A program made the translations under genes and the position numbers. Below the pieces are notes generated by a model that worked only from the letters and a program-made list of their open reading frames with translations, did not search any database and was not told the DNA's origin. From Neodontobutis hainanensis (lineage: Eukaryota; Chordata; Actinopteri; Gobiiformes; Odontobutidae): a stretch of 64,000 bases of DNA. Of this stretch, positions 25,001 to 37,600 are shown one piece after another. How positions within the stretch are numbered: position 1 is the first letter of the stretch; each line of letters opens with the position of its first letter. Location of the stretch: positions 21,899,001 to 21,963,000 of the forward strand of contig JALDNG010000005.1 of the NCBI GenBank assembly GCA_024349245.1. Reading direction: 5' to 3'.

Positions 25001-28000
25001 CTCCTTTCTGCGGGCAGTATGCAGCTGGCTATCTCGATGTCACGTTGCTTAGGGCAACTCTACTATCGGTTCCTGCCCACTTCTGGGCCATTCAGTGTCC
25101 TGTGTAGAATTGTCTGTTCCTCTCTCATTGTCCTCTGAATTGGAAATGTAGGTGTGCTTGCATCTTATTCATTTATTCGGCCAAACCTTGTTTAATTTGC
25201 TAAAAAACTGGGCAAAGAAAGGCCTCCACTCCTACGGTCGCTGAAACTTCCTGTTCCACCCTGTCATCATCAAAAGCATCACCAAACCACTCGTCAGGCT
25301 ATGGAGACCTTAGTTATTCAACTACATAATAGTTTTTATATTGACCAAATCTTTTCCATCTTCTACCCTGATGTAATGAGTTGACCTCCCTTTTCTCTCT
25401 TTTTTCTATTATAGGCGTTACTAATTTTATTGCTTCCACCATCTAAGCATTATTGCCACTATTAAATTGACATGAGGAGTTGAGGCTGTAACCAAAAACC
25501 AAGACTCAAGTTGGGATATGAGAGGTACTGACACTGCTGCTCCTTGCTTTTCAATGATTATATCTTGGCTCGTAAGAGAAAACTTTTTTTCGTTCATATG
25601 TTCTTGCCAACACTCCTCATCCATATTATCTAATTTTCTGTCGTACATCATTGCACAGTGTTAAGGCGTCTTTAACGCACCTGAAGTCTCAAATTGTCTG
25701 TATCATCAATTTTCTCTCCTTCTAATTAAGAAGGATCTTATCTTTCTGGGAATAATTTTCTTAACTCTGCCCAAATCTTGGCTTTGTGTAAAACCTATAT
25801 GATTTTCTTTTATAGGCAGTGGCAATTTAGCTGTTATGAAAAGTTAAAATACATGATTAAAGCTTTTACATCTCAAAGAACCAGTGTGAACTCAGCAGTT
25901 TTATCCTCAAAGTTCAAAATTCATTAATTTTCACCTTGTGACAGCTCAAGGAGCCTGTTAGCTAGGCCGACCATATCTGTAAATTATGGTATATAGTGAG
26001 GTTCATTACAGCCTTTTGTCAATATGGGAAAAATTCCTATCTTTTCTTTGTCTTCCCTTGCTGCTCTGAGAGGGGTGGGGTAACTACCCTTCCACTCCTC
26101 AGAGACTTCCCAGGTTATTTCTCCACATCTGCCTTGCCTCATCTAAATCTGCTAATGCTTTTTCAAGCAGATTTGCCTTATACTGTACTTTTTCCACCAT
26201 TTTCTCCCATATCTCTTGATTTTTGCAAAATTGCGACTTAACTGGAACAAACAGCTGTTAAATCATGTTTCAACTCCCTTTCACCAGATGTCAAACACAC
26301 TTTGTTTCTATCCCACTGTTATGTGCCGTCGGCCAGCCTTGGGAAATCTCACAGCACAATAACACCGGTAATATTGAGTTTAAAACAAGGAAAAGGATGG
26401 CGAGCGTGTGCCTTACGGCCACTTAAGATTTATTAACAGCCAGAAGAAAAACTCCATAATAAAGTAAAAACCGCAGCCCGTTGTGTGGTGGCGTTCTTCC
26501 TTTTATAGACTGCTGATTACGGTCACCTGCCAGACACCTAAAGGCGAGACAAAAGACAAACGAAAAAACTAACAAAGAGCACGAGGGCCATAACACCCAC
26601 TATTACCATATTTGTAGAATCTTTGTAAAAGAAGACTTCAAATGCAAGTCTCAGTGGGCGTGATAGTGACAGGGAGGTTGGGAATAATGCTGCTTCTAGT
26701 GACAGCTGTGTGGTTCAAATACATGTTGTTCATCCTGATACTTTACCCAGTCGAGGAGGGAAAGCATAGACACACTAGTAAAAGCAGCGATGGTACGATG
26801 GCCTTATGAGAGGTCCCACACTCTAAAAACTACAAACTATGCCATTTGGATTGATAAGAACAGATAAAGCTACTGCGACCAAACACCTAGAACATGTGTA
26901 TATTTCTCAGATCTAGTTTCATACATTTTACTAGTTATGGTATATTAAACGTTGTAGTTATACTGTAGTTTACTAGCTTGTTGCTTTACAAGCTACTGTT
27001 ATTAATAATTTATTTTCAGAAAAAGAACAAAAAGAAAAGAAAAAAAAATATATAAAAAATCTGTTTATTATCCCATATGTCCTATAAATAACATAACCAC
27101 CAATATATAACATCATGGAATGCAAATTAGATGCAAATTAGATGCATTAGATGAGTTATTTCATAATTGGCTCCTACCTAACATTTTTCTAGTTTAGAGT
27201 AGGAATTTACCTCTGAATTTTGGATTTTAAAAATCTGGATTAAAAAAATTAAACCCTGGCGCCTAAAGCTGCTTGTGTCACTTTTAGACCGTCCTTTTTT
27301 TTTTAAATTTTTTGTCCAAGACAGTTAATATTTTCCTGCTATTTTCCCATTCACGTTTTTACTCATCTCTTTTATTTGAAATTGTCCTGCTGATTCATTT
27401 TAAGGAGGAGGCAACACTGGAGCCATTGGTGTAGCACAGGTCTCATTAATTACCTCTCGTATCAGCTGCCTGCATCTGTTTTGCATCAATTAATCTTCTC
27501 CTTACATTTCGTTTAAACCATCCTAACACTTCTCTTTCTTTTGCTTGTTTACCTTTAATTTTATTACTATTATCCTTGGCCTTTTGTTTAATATTAACTT
27601 CTATGCATTGCACTGGGTCAAAGCTTCCTGTAAAAGCACTGCATTTTATCATCAGTTCTTTTATGCCATTTCTTTACATAGTTTCTGATCGTTTTTTCTT
27701 GGTTTTGCTGTCGTCTAATGATTGCCTCAAGTGGATTTAAACATCTCCAATTTTATTCATTTTGCCTTCCATCGTAACACCTTGTTTCACCTTTGTCAGT
27801 TGTTTCTATTAATGCTCAATTTTTGTTATAATTATTCCCACTTTTCCTCTTTTGTCCTGTGGGATTAAATACAAATGTTCTCTACTGCAGGACTATTAAC
27901 GCACACAAATCTCACAGTCTCCCACAATATTTTCTGGGTATAATGGCAACATAGTCGTGGATCTGTAATGCTCCTGGTATTTCTAAACATCTCTCTAATG

Positions 28001-28579
28001 GGATAACTGAAGTGCTACCAGATTGTACCACAATTAATCCTAAATTTGAGAGAAGAACACAATTCCCTTTGTAACTGTCTCCACTGAACTACTTATGTTG
28101 ACAATTTTGCGCAAACATCTTACTCAGGTTGCCATATATCTAATCCTTTATTATTTCTATAAATTTGTTTTATTATTTATTTCTTATATAAGGCTTTCCT
28201 TTTACTATTATTTATTCAGGTTTATTAATAAGGTTCTACTCTGAACCTATTTTTAATATTATCCTGTTTTAACAAAGCTATTGCCTTATTAGGTTTTCAT
28301 TTACTAAATTGAATAGATATTATTTTATTACAGCGCTTTTATTTAAAAGTTATTATAACCGAATGTCCACCACTTTTAACTCTGAATCTGTTAATACTTT
28401 CTATTATTTTTCCAGGGCTCCGTATCCACACACACTTGTACATACACAAATGACAAGTCAACGCATCTACAGCCATTCAGTTGCTCAATAGCGACCAGTT
28501 CAGCTTTCCTTTCCCAAGATTGTCTTACACTTAATGGATTTGTGTCGCTTAATGTACTTAGTCCAGCTTCTCTCAGCTC

Positions 28580-28646
<67 letters not shown>

Positions 28647-31600
28647 CGCTTTTCTACCTAGTAGGCACTCAAAGCACTTTACCAGTGTTACAGTTGACAC
28701 CACTGGAGGCAAGGTGGGTTAAGTTCTTGCCCAAGGACACAACGATAGTATGAACTGTAGGATGTTTTGGGATGTTTTAAGCGGGGATCAAACTGCCCAC
28801 CTGCCGGTCAAAGGACGCTCTGCCCACTGAGCTACTGCTGCCCTCTTGTTACTAGAATGCCACACGATGCTCTATCCCTGTCAACTTGGGAGAATGTGTT
28901 ACTCCTTTATTTAAGCAGGGGTTTTTCATTTTTTACACAGTTTTTTTTCTTGTTATTACTCTTTTTTTAAATTTTGTTTTCTAAATAGTTAAACTCCTTT
29001 TTGTTTTGTTTTGTCTTGCTTGAATTCTAGGCATGGAAGTGACCTAAACTCAGGTACTTTTTATTTCTGAAGACCCCTGTCTTCTATTGCATTTACATTT
29101 ATTCATTTAGCAGACGCTTTTATCAAAAGCAACTTGAATTGTTATACAGTAATTATCAGTGTTACAGCCTCTGGAGGCAAGGTGGGTTAAGTGTCTTGCC
29201 CAAGGACACAATGACAGTATGAACTGTGGGGAGAGCGGGAATCGAACCGCCTACCTTCTGTTTGAAAGACAACTGCTCTACTTACTGAGCTACTGCCTTT
29301 CTTCCATTCACATAAACTGGACTGGTGGGGTTTCTCTTCTCTCCCACACACATGCCAACTTAGTTAGCCCAATAAAGTCCACTGACCGTGGCACTTGGTA
29401 CATCATGTTTTATCTTTTCCATTAATAAACTGTTAACTATATTAAAATTATACCACTCTTGATTATAATAAACCAAACAAAAGCATAAACTCATAAGGCA
29501 CATAATATGAACTCATGCATATTTAAGTGACTAAATAAAGAAGAAATAAAACACATAACATCATAAATATGACACTTCACGTTGAAGGGGACAAAGTTCA
29601 TGTAGACAAAGTCCAAGGAGACAAACAAAAGAGAAAATGTCCATGTCTTGTCCACCACAGAGCTGCTCAGCACCAATCCACAGCTCCATGAACTGTCCCT
29701 TTTTGGAAATCAACAGTGGAAACAAGCAAAAGCTCCATGACACGTTTGTGCCAATTAGATTTGGAGGAAGTTTTTTTCACTGATCCAAGATAGAAAAATG
29801 TTCATTTGTGCAGCATATGGGAGGATTTCATTCAGTCTTCTGGAGCCTGAATCAACATTACTGTCCCAAGAGCAGAGACACAAGATCCAGATCCAAAGTC
29901 ACTCCAAATATTCTCTTGTGTATCTACAATGTCTGTCCAATATGACATTTGATATTTTATATTCAATATATAATAATATTTTAAGATAGGACCAAACAGA
30001 ACCAAATGTCGTCACATCTAAAAGTTAAAGGGATTCTTAAAATTAAAGGAACACAAGAAGACACAAACAACCAGAGCTGCACAACTAAAGAAGGACAAAG
30101 AGGTTACGGGTCTATGTACAGATGCCTTCTTTGGAAGCTTTTCTTGAATATGACTAAGACCCTCTTCGGACAAGTAACTGAATAAGGAAATAATCAGCTG
30201 CATCACGTTTTAAGACCTCAATAGTCGTGTCTGGCTTAACCCATTTGATAGTCATAAAATCCACAATCAGGACTAGCTGTCAGGGTCGAGCAGGACAGTA
30301 AAGATGTTTGTCCATCTTGTAGTCTGTGGACCAAATTTGATCCTTTGTAAATTATATCCAGTCCTCACATAAAAAAAAAGTTGACAACACATCTTGACTT
30401 TGTAGCAGTAATGGAGATAATAGAAGAAAATGCACTGCAACAAGATGAAGGATAAACAAATATCTGCCTACTAAAAAAATCTACAAATGATCTGATTGGC
30501 AGATTTTTTTGCCTGGGTCTGTAGCCATAACAGCACAGTGATGGTTCATTTAACAACGGTTCATATAAAACATTGGTAACCACATCAAAAGCCAAACCCT
30601 TACATTCAACAGACCCACCTTCAAAGCATTACCGGCAGCAGAACCAGAGGCACCCTTCCCAGACGGCTGTGGTGCATTTATTAGTCAATACTCAGACTCT
30701 TTCCTGGTTTCAGATGTATTCCTGGGAGAGGTTGTGGTATGATGGCGAGTACATTTGCAATTTATAGTGGGACATGGGCCACACACAGATCAATCTCACT
30801 TAGAGGGCTCTAATACATCGTTTATTTTATGAAATAAATAAAAAAATAAACAAATTAATTAAACAATACGATATGTCACCCATGTGGGAGGGCAACATTA
30901 ACCGTCTTCAACTCGGCCATGCAAGAGTCCACTCAGTGGGCTGAATTTAGGTGCAGGACCACGGACTGATGATGACATCATAAAATTATTATGCACATGC
31001 TTTGGTATAATTCATCTATTCATTCACTTCCGCTTAGTCCTGTTAGGGGTTGCGGGTGACTGGAGCCTATCCCAGCGGCTTTGGGCCTGAGGCGGGCTAC
31101 ATCCTGAACAGTGGCCAATTAGCCGCAGGGCTGACATTTAGAGACAGACAACTATTCACTCTCACATTCATTCACTAAGGACACTTTAGATTTGCCGATT
31201 AACCTATGTCATGGCCAATGGCCCAGAAACAGGAAGACTCCAATGCAGACCCCACACACGACAGATAGAAAGGTAACAAAAAAGGCTTAATGTGATACAA
31301 AAATTCAAATCCAAGGAACAAAGCCAGGGTCCAAGCATAGACAAATCCAAAAACAAGGCAAGAGAGTTTCTTCAGAGTGAGGAACACCATAAAAACAAAT
31401 ACAGAGACATCAGGTAAAATAATCTACAAAGGGCCCACAATGAAGACATAGCCTTACGGTGGGGAAGACAACCACCTGGCACAGCACACACTGACAAACA
31501 GGTATATATAGACATAGACAACAAGGGACAGGTGAAACACATTAGGGCGGAGCAGGTAATCACACAGGAGGGAAAGACACAAGGCAGGAAGTAAATCAAT

Positions 31601-34600
31601 AAACACAGGCAGGGGTAAGACATTTCAAAATAAAAAACAGAAACTCAAATACAAACTTAAAACAAAATCAGATACAATATCTAAACTCAAAAACTACATA
31701 GGACATAACATCAGAACAAGACTAAGACAAATACACAAACAAATCAGACAGACTATAGAAGAGACATGAATCCTGACAACCTGTACATTTGGACGGTGGG
31801 AGGAAGCCGGAGTACCCGGAGAGAACCCACGGTAACACGCGGAGGACATGCAGACTCCTCACAGAAAGACCAGAGTCGGCCGAGAATGTTTGAGTCGGCC
31901 GGGTTTTGAACTCACAACCTTCTTGCTGTGAGGCAGGAGTGCTAACCACTCTGCCACAAGCACCCCACTATATCATGTTTTGGTATAATACAAAAATAAA
32001 ATTAAATAAAATGTATTTAATTGCAAATTATTGAATGCAAGTTTTATTTATTTATTTAAAATATGTAAAATAGGCTAAATAGTCCTGCCTATTTGTACCA
32101 CCATCTTCGCCCTGCAAATCGTAAAAAGTAGATTTAAACATGCCACTCAATGAGCTTCCGTCTCTGTCAGATAGCTGCATTTTTATACGGAAGATATGGC
32201 CCAAAGTCTGGACCAACCTCTAAAAGGGCAGTGTTGTATAATTGGAGGATCTAAGATTAGATTAGATTAGATTAGATTCAACTTTATTGTCATTACACAT
32301 GTACAAGTACAATGCAACAAAATGCAGTTTAGGTCTAAACAGAAGTGCAATAGCAGCAAGTGCAAGATATCCAGTATTGCTTAAATAAATAGGTTAGTAT
32401 GGAAAGTAATTTGCTGATGGGTATGTACATACTATACAATATTATACAGATGGCTATTGCAGAGGGATCAGCGGGGTGCAGAGTTCAATAAAGAGACAGC
32501 TCTGGGGAAAAAACTGCAATCATTGCACCATGTGGCCAGGTGCTGGATCTCCTCCCTGTAGGCAGTCTCAACGTTGTTGCTGATGAGACCAATCATCGTA
32601 GTGTCATCCGCAAACTTGATGATGGCGTTAGATCTGTTCACAGTCGGAGATGAAGAGGGAGTAGAGGAAGGGGCTCAGTACACAGCCCTGTGGTACACCA
32701 GTGTTGAGTGTGGTGGTGTTGGAGCAGATGGAGCTGGATTGGACCTGCTGGGGTCTGTTGGTCAGAAAGTCCATGATCCAGTTGCAGAGGGAGGAGTTAA
32801 TGCCCAGGTCTTCATGTTTGGCTATTAGCTTGGACGGGATGACTGTGTTGAATGTTGAGCTAAAGTCAACAAACAGTACACATGCATAAGTGTTCTTATT
32901 GTCCAGATGTGTTATCACAGAGTGCAGTGTCATGGAAACGGTATCCTCTGTGCTCCTATTGCTGCGGTAGGCAAACTGGTGAGAGTCCAGTGTGGATGGC
33001 AGAGAGTCCTTCAAGTGTCCCAGGACCAGCCACTCAAAACACTTCATGACATTAGGTGTCAGAGCTACCAGGCGGTAGTCGTTATGGCACTTTGGGCTGG
33101 AGTGTTTTTGCAGGGTCAGTTCAGTTCAGTGATGAATTGTTGGAAAACCAGCAAGGCACCAAAAGTAACTGCCCATCCAGAAACACTAGGCCTTCCACAG
33201 ATCTCATAGTCACTCATAGTTTTTAAAGAAGACTGTTTCGGTCCTCTATTAGTTATCAATAAAGGGTCTGCAGCTGTGCAGAACAAATTTAAAACACTTT
33301 TAGAAGCACTAAAGAGGGTTAAAACACTTATTTAGAGTATTGAGGAGATGTACTGTATCTTGAAAAAATTAGATTTAGATTTTAGATTTAACTCTATAGC
33401 CTAATACAGAGAACCACAAAACATTCATTAACTCATGACACAATAAAGCCAGTAATACTTTCAATAGGATGATTTCTTATTTGAAATAAAGTCTTAATAG
33501 TAATTTAAATAGATCAGTAAATCATGTGACTAAATGTCATATGCCAGAGGGGAAAAAAACATTTACAATAAGCCAAACTGAATACAAATTACATCCCAAA
33601 CATTTAAATATATCAGTCTGTGAACATAAGGCACTTAGATAAGTATTATACAATTTGTAAAATTTTGATTCAATTTATACAATTTCGTAAGGAAAATGTA
33701 GGAAAGGTTTTAGTTGTTAGTTTAGCAATGTTTACAAAGAGATTGTTATTATTAATAATTTATTTGATTGGGACAATGCATGTTAATGAACATACATGAG
33801 ACACAACCACATGAATGTAAAAATGCCAGCGAGCCACTGTGCCACCTATTATGTAGGTGTTCTACCTTCTGTCCATCTTTATTTAGTATGTGTGAGACAA
33901 CTGGCTATGTAAGCACACAGGGCTTGTAACAGAGCTGAAGAGGACCAGGTTGCGGCCACATTTTCCAACTGGATGTAGGACTATATTGCTGTAAGTCTCT
34001 TTGACATCAGCATTGAAGAGATCAAGTGTTCTATTCTCTCTTGTAGGACACTACTCTTGATTGATATTGATTGAGGTATCATTTCTGTCCATATTCACCA
34101 GCACTATAACTAAGTATGTAATTCAAATTGGTGAGCAGCAAAGTCGGGAAGTGGTGATTAGTAGGAAGTGTGTTGGATGGGAGGTCCACACATTACATAA
34201 TGTAATAAGTAACCACACACTAATTGAGCTGTTTGTCTTGCAGTTAGCAGCATTGAGAGTAAATATTGCCTTGTTGGTGCAGGGGCTGAACTGTGAAGCT
34301 AATAACTAACAATTAAAAATCCAGCAGCAGGAGCCATGCTAAATAAGTGTTCTCATTAGTGATGCACTTATCAGGAGAGCAAATAGCACTCTTTACTGGT
34401 TAAGACCTGGAAATCCCTTTAGTTAAGGCAATGTTTTCTTTAATATTAGAGAAAACGCTACGGCAAAGCTGAGCCTAAACCTTTAAAAGTGGGCTTCATA
34501 ACTCAACACTATGGAATAAAATAATAATAATAATAATAACAATAATGGGTTAAATTTATATAGCGCTTTTATTCCCCAGGGACTCACTTGCCACAGCTGC

Positions 34601-37600
34601 CCTGAGGCAGACTGACAGAGAAGTGGCAGCCATTTTGTGTCTGTGGCCTCTCTGACCACCAAACACACTCACACATTCATACACCAGAGTTACAAACAAT
34701 GGAGGCAAGGTGGAGCAAATTTCTTGCCCAAGGACACAATGACAGTATGAATTGGGGAGAGGAGGAATTGACCCGCCAACCTTCCCAACAGCGGTCAGCT
34801 AAACAGTAAAACTAAGAAACTTGCTTCATCTCCGTGTTGATAGACAATAGATGCTGCAGACACAGGCAGTGTCTGAAGCTAAACTTCTAATTAAAACATT
34901 AACAATGCAATAAGCCTCAACAAACAGCTCACCAGTGTCCAGTATTGACCTGTGTGACCAAGCTTCTATTTGTGCAAAGTCCACTCTCCATAGAACCGAG
35001 TATATGACTTTTATACTTTTTCTTTTTTGTTTTTGTGTGATGTTTAATTGATGTCATCCTTGAGTTGAAATGGAATAGTCAGCGGGAATTTTCTTTGCTC
35101 ATCGGTAAATCAAGTGAAGAACTATTGGATAAAAGTAAAACCAGCACTTGAGTTAATTGTGTTAGAATGTAATAAAAGAGAAGAAATGCCTATTACAGGG
35201 AAGGAGGTCTACACCAAGTCCAGCTGATCAAACTAAAAAGTGGCATCAGTCGCTGACACTTGCAGGCACATAAGACGCTGGTGTTGAAGTGGGAGAGAGG
35301 GTGCTTTGAGACTCACATGTCATTGCAATCCCATTGAACTGCTGAAGTGTCATAGTGACAATGGAATATAACAATGGAATGCCATATGTTGATTATAACT
35401 GTATCACATCTGCTTTCTCTGTTTTCTTAGAGCTCCAGTAGTTTAGCTGCTCCATGCAAACACAGTGTGCATGTTTATCTCATATGAGCCTTGCTATTAG
35501 CACTATTTACTCAGATGAGCAAATTCATCACTCCATCACTTACAAACAAGTGATTGGGCCACAAAGCCGCGCAACTGTTTGATGAATTTGCCTGTGGCAG
35601 TAATAATGGCTGGAGCAGGAAGACAAATCGAATAGCAGAGCCACACAGTGAGGGAAAAACAGAGTGGGTGTTGTTTTCTTTTTATCAGATGGCTTTGGTC
35701 ATTATGGCTGTGGTAGAGTCAGCAGCAGCCATTGAAAGCTTCTAACTGAAATTTACTTCTATCCATGTCACAAGAGCCATTCCAGTGGAGAATAGCCCGA
35801 CATCTCTTTGTATGTCAGAATATAGACAAATGATACAATAACAATATGTATGATCTAAAGCAATTACCAAATCAAAAAGAAAAGTAAGGAAAATAACTGA
35901 ACATGTTAGGGGAATCTAGTGTTATGTATTGTTTTAGTTGAGTGCTTTCTGTGTAAAGGGCCAAAGCCCAGTGTCACTGTCAGATAAACCTGATGCTGGA
36001 ATAAGTAAATGGCCAAATGCTGTTGCTGTGAAACTTTGAGTAAATTTGCTCTGAAAAACATTTGCAAGCATTCAACAATGAACATGAAACTGTGAGCGCT
36101 GAGTTCAGCTAACACACACAAACCCTCTACGCTGGCCTTTGTCCTTTAAGATGTAGTTTCCATGGCAACTGTACACAGACACCAGCCCTGGGCCACACTC
36201 CCCTCCCCCTCTCTGGTGGCCCCTGCAATGCAAACTGTCTCCTTAGCTGAACCAAGGGAGTCACGAATGGACAAACAGACTGGTGCTTCCCCCTGGTGGC
36301 AGCTAATCGCAGGTACAGCAAGGGAAAGGTCACTGTACAGTAAATGTACAGTATTTTTTAGCAATGACTATAATTTCCCTATTGCAGCCATTCCCAAAGT
36401 CAAGAGAGCCATGGTTACTCTAAAAATCATAAATTCTTGTTGGGCCCCCCAGTCTTCAACTTTCACTTTAATATAATATATAGTATTTATCTGAAAATGT
36501 TACTCAAAATAGCATAACAAACATGACGGGCTATTGGCTATAAATTCCTTTACATACATTTTTTCAACACCAAAGATAAGAAATGCTATGCAAATAATTT
36601 TCATTGTATTTTCAAACTAAATGTCTTTTTATATGCAAATAGGGTCAACCTGTGGCTGTCAACCTGTAGTACACTCGAGGTCCCCCAGGGGGCCTCAACC
36701 CACAGTTTGGGATCCACTGCCCTAGGGGATAAAATAAGCTTTCCAGTTCAATTACAATAAACACTGTAAGGCGCTTTGATTCTGTTCACTGCCAGTGTAC
36801 TGACATAATCTTGGTGTTGGTTGTCTGTTTCATGTTGCTGCTCCAACAGCCCACTCTGCCCACAATTTCCCTGACTGCCGCCTGCCAGGACCAAAGGCAT
36901 TCCCTGGAACAAGCAGCTCACAGCTTACTTAAAGAGTTTCAGATTTCCTATATGCTTGGCGGTGGCATTCACTTTTCATATAGAATAATCCTCAGATCGA
37001 TCCATCCTGTCAATGTATTTGTGTAGGTTCATTCGATAAGACATCCAGGTTTACAAATGTAAGAAAGTGACTGTTTTTAAAATGACTAGTCTAAAGGATG
37101 AAACGTTAAGAAGATAGCACATTTCAGTGTTCTTCCAAACACCATCAGTTGGAAAGAACTGGAAATAACCATTTTCACCTGGTAGGTCAGATACTGATTG
37201 ATCATGTGACCTTCTTGTATTTCCCGGTATTGCATGTTCACTTTTGTAACTTAAGAAAAATGCAAAGCTGGATTGCAGAAATGGAATATGGGGATTTTGT
37301 AGTGTAGTACTTTCTTAAAGGACTGTTTGCAGCCATTAAGACCTAACATTGTACATTGCATATTTTGCTAGATTATCAACAAGATTATCAACTGACTGCC
37401 AAAACTTCTTTCTTAGCTGTCCTTAGTAGCAAAAAATAAATAAAAACAAACAGAAAAGAAATCACTGAAGGAGAACAGAGACAAAAACTGTCAGTGCTGA
37501 AGCAGTTAAGGTGATACGACAAAGGAAGCAGCAAATGGAGCAAAAGCAGAAAGAGCAAATGCCTGGTAAGGCAGAGGAAACCAGGGAAATAATGATGTAG

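Larger units (their letters stand above)
22558..29577 (-). mobile_element. Candidate gutted LTR retroelement with later insertions, minus orientation
   Basis: A ~160-bp segment at 22558-22729 recurs in the same direction at 29418-29577; shared words include TTAATAAACTGTTA, TTATAATAAACCA, AAGCATAAACT and ACACATAACATCA. Read on the minus strand the copies start TGWAGTGTCATATTT. The copy at 22729 is preceded by AGAGGGGAA, a good polypurine tract, as expected at a 3' LTR. Homology stops inside the presumed LTR, so the LTRs are diverged or truncated. No RT, integrase or protease is recognised between them; minus-strand open pieces at 25427-25651 and 27446-27652 are unidentified. The interior hosts a Tc1 element, a solo LTR and SINEs. 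It could instead be two unrelated repeat copies. Confidence 0.45.
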
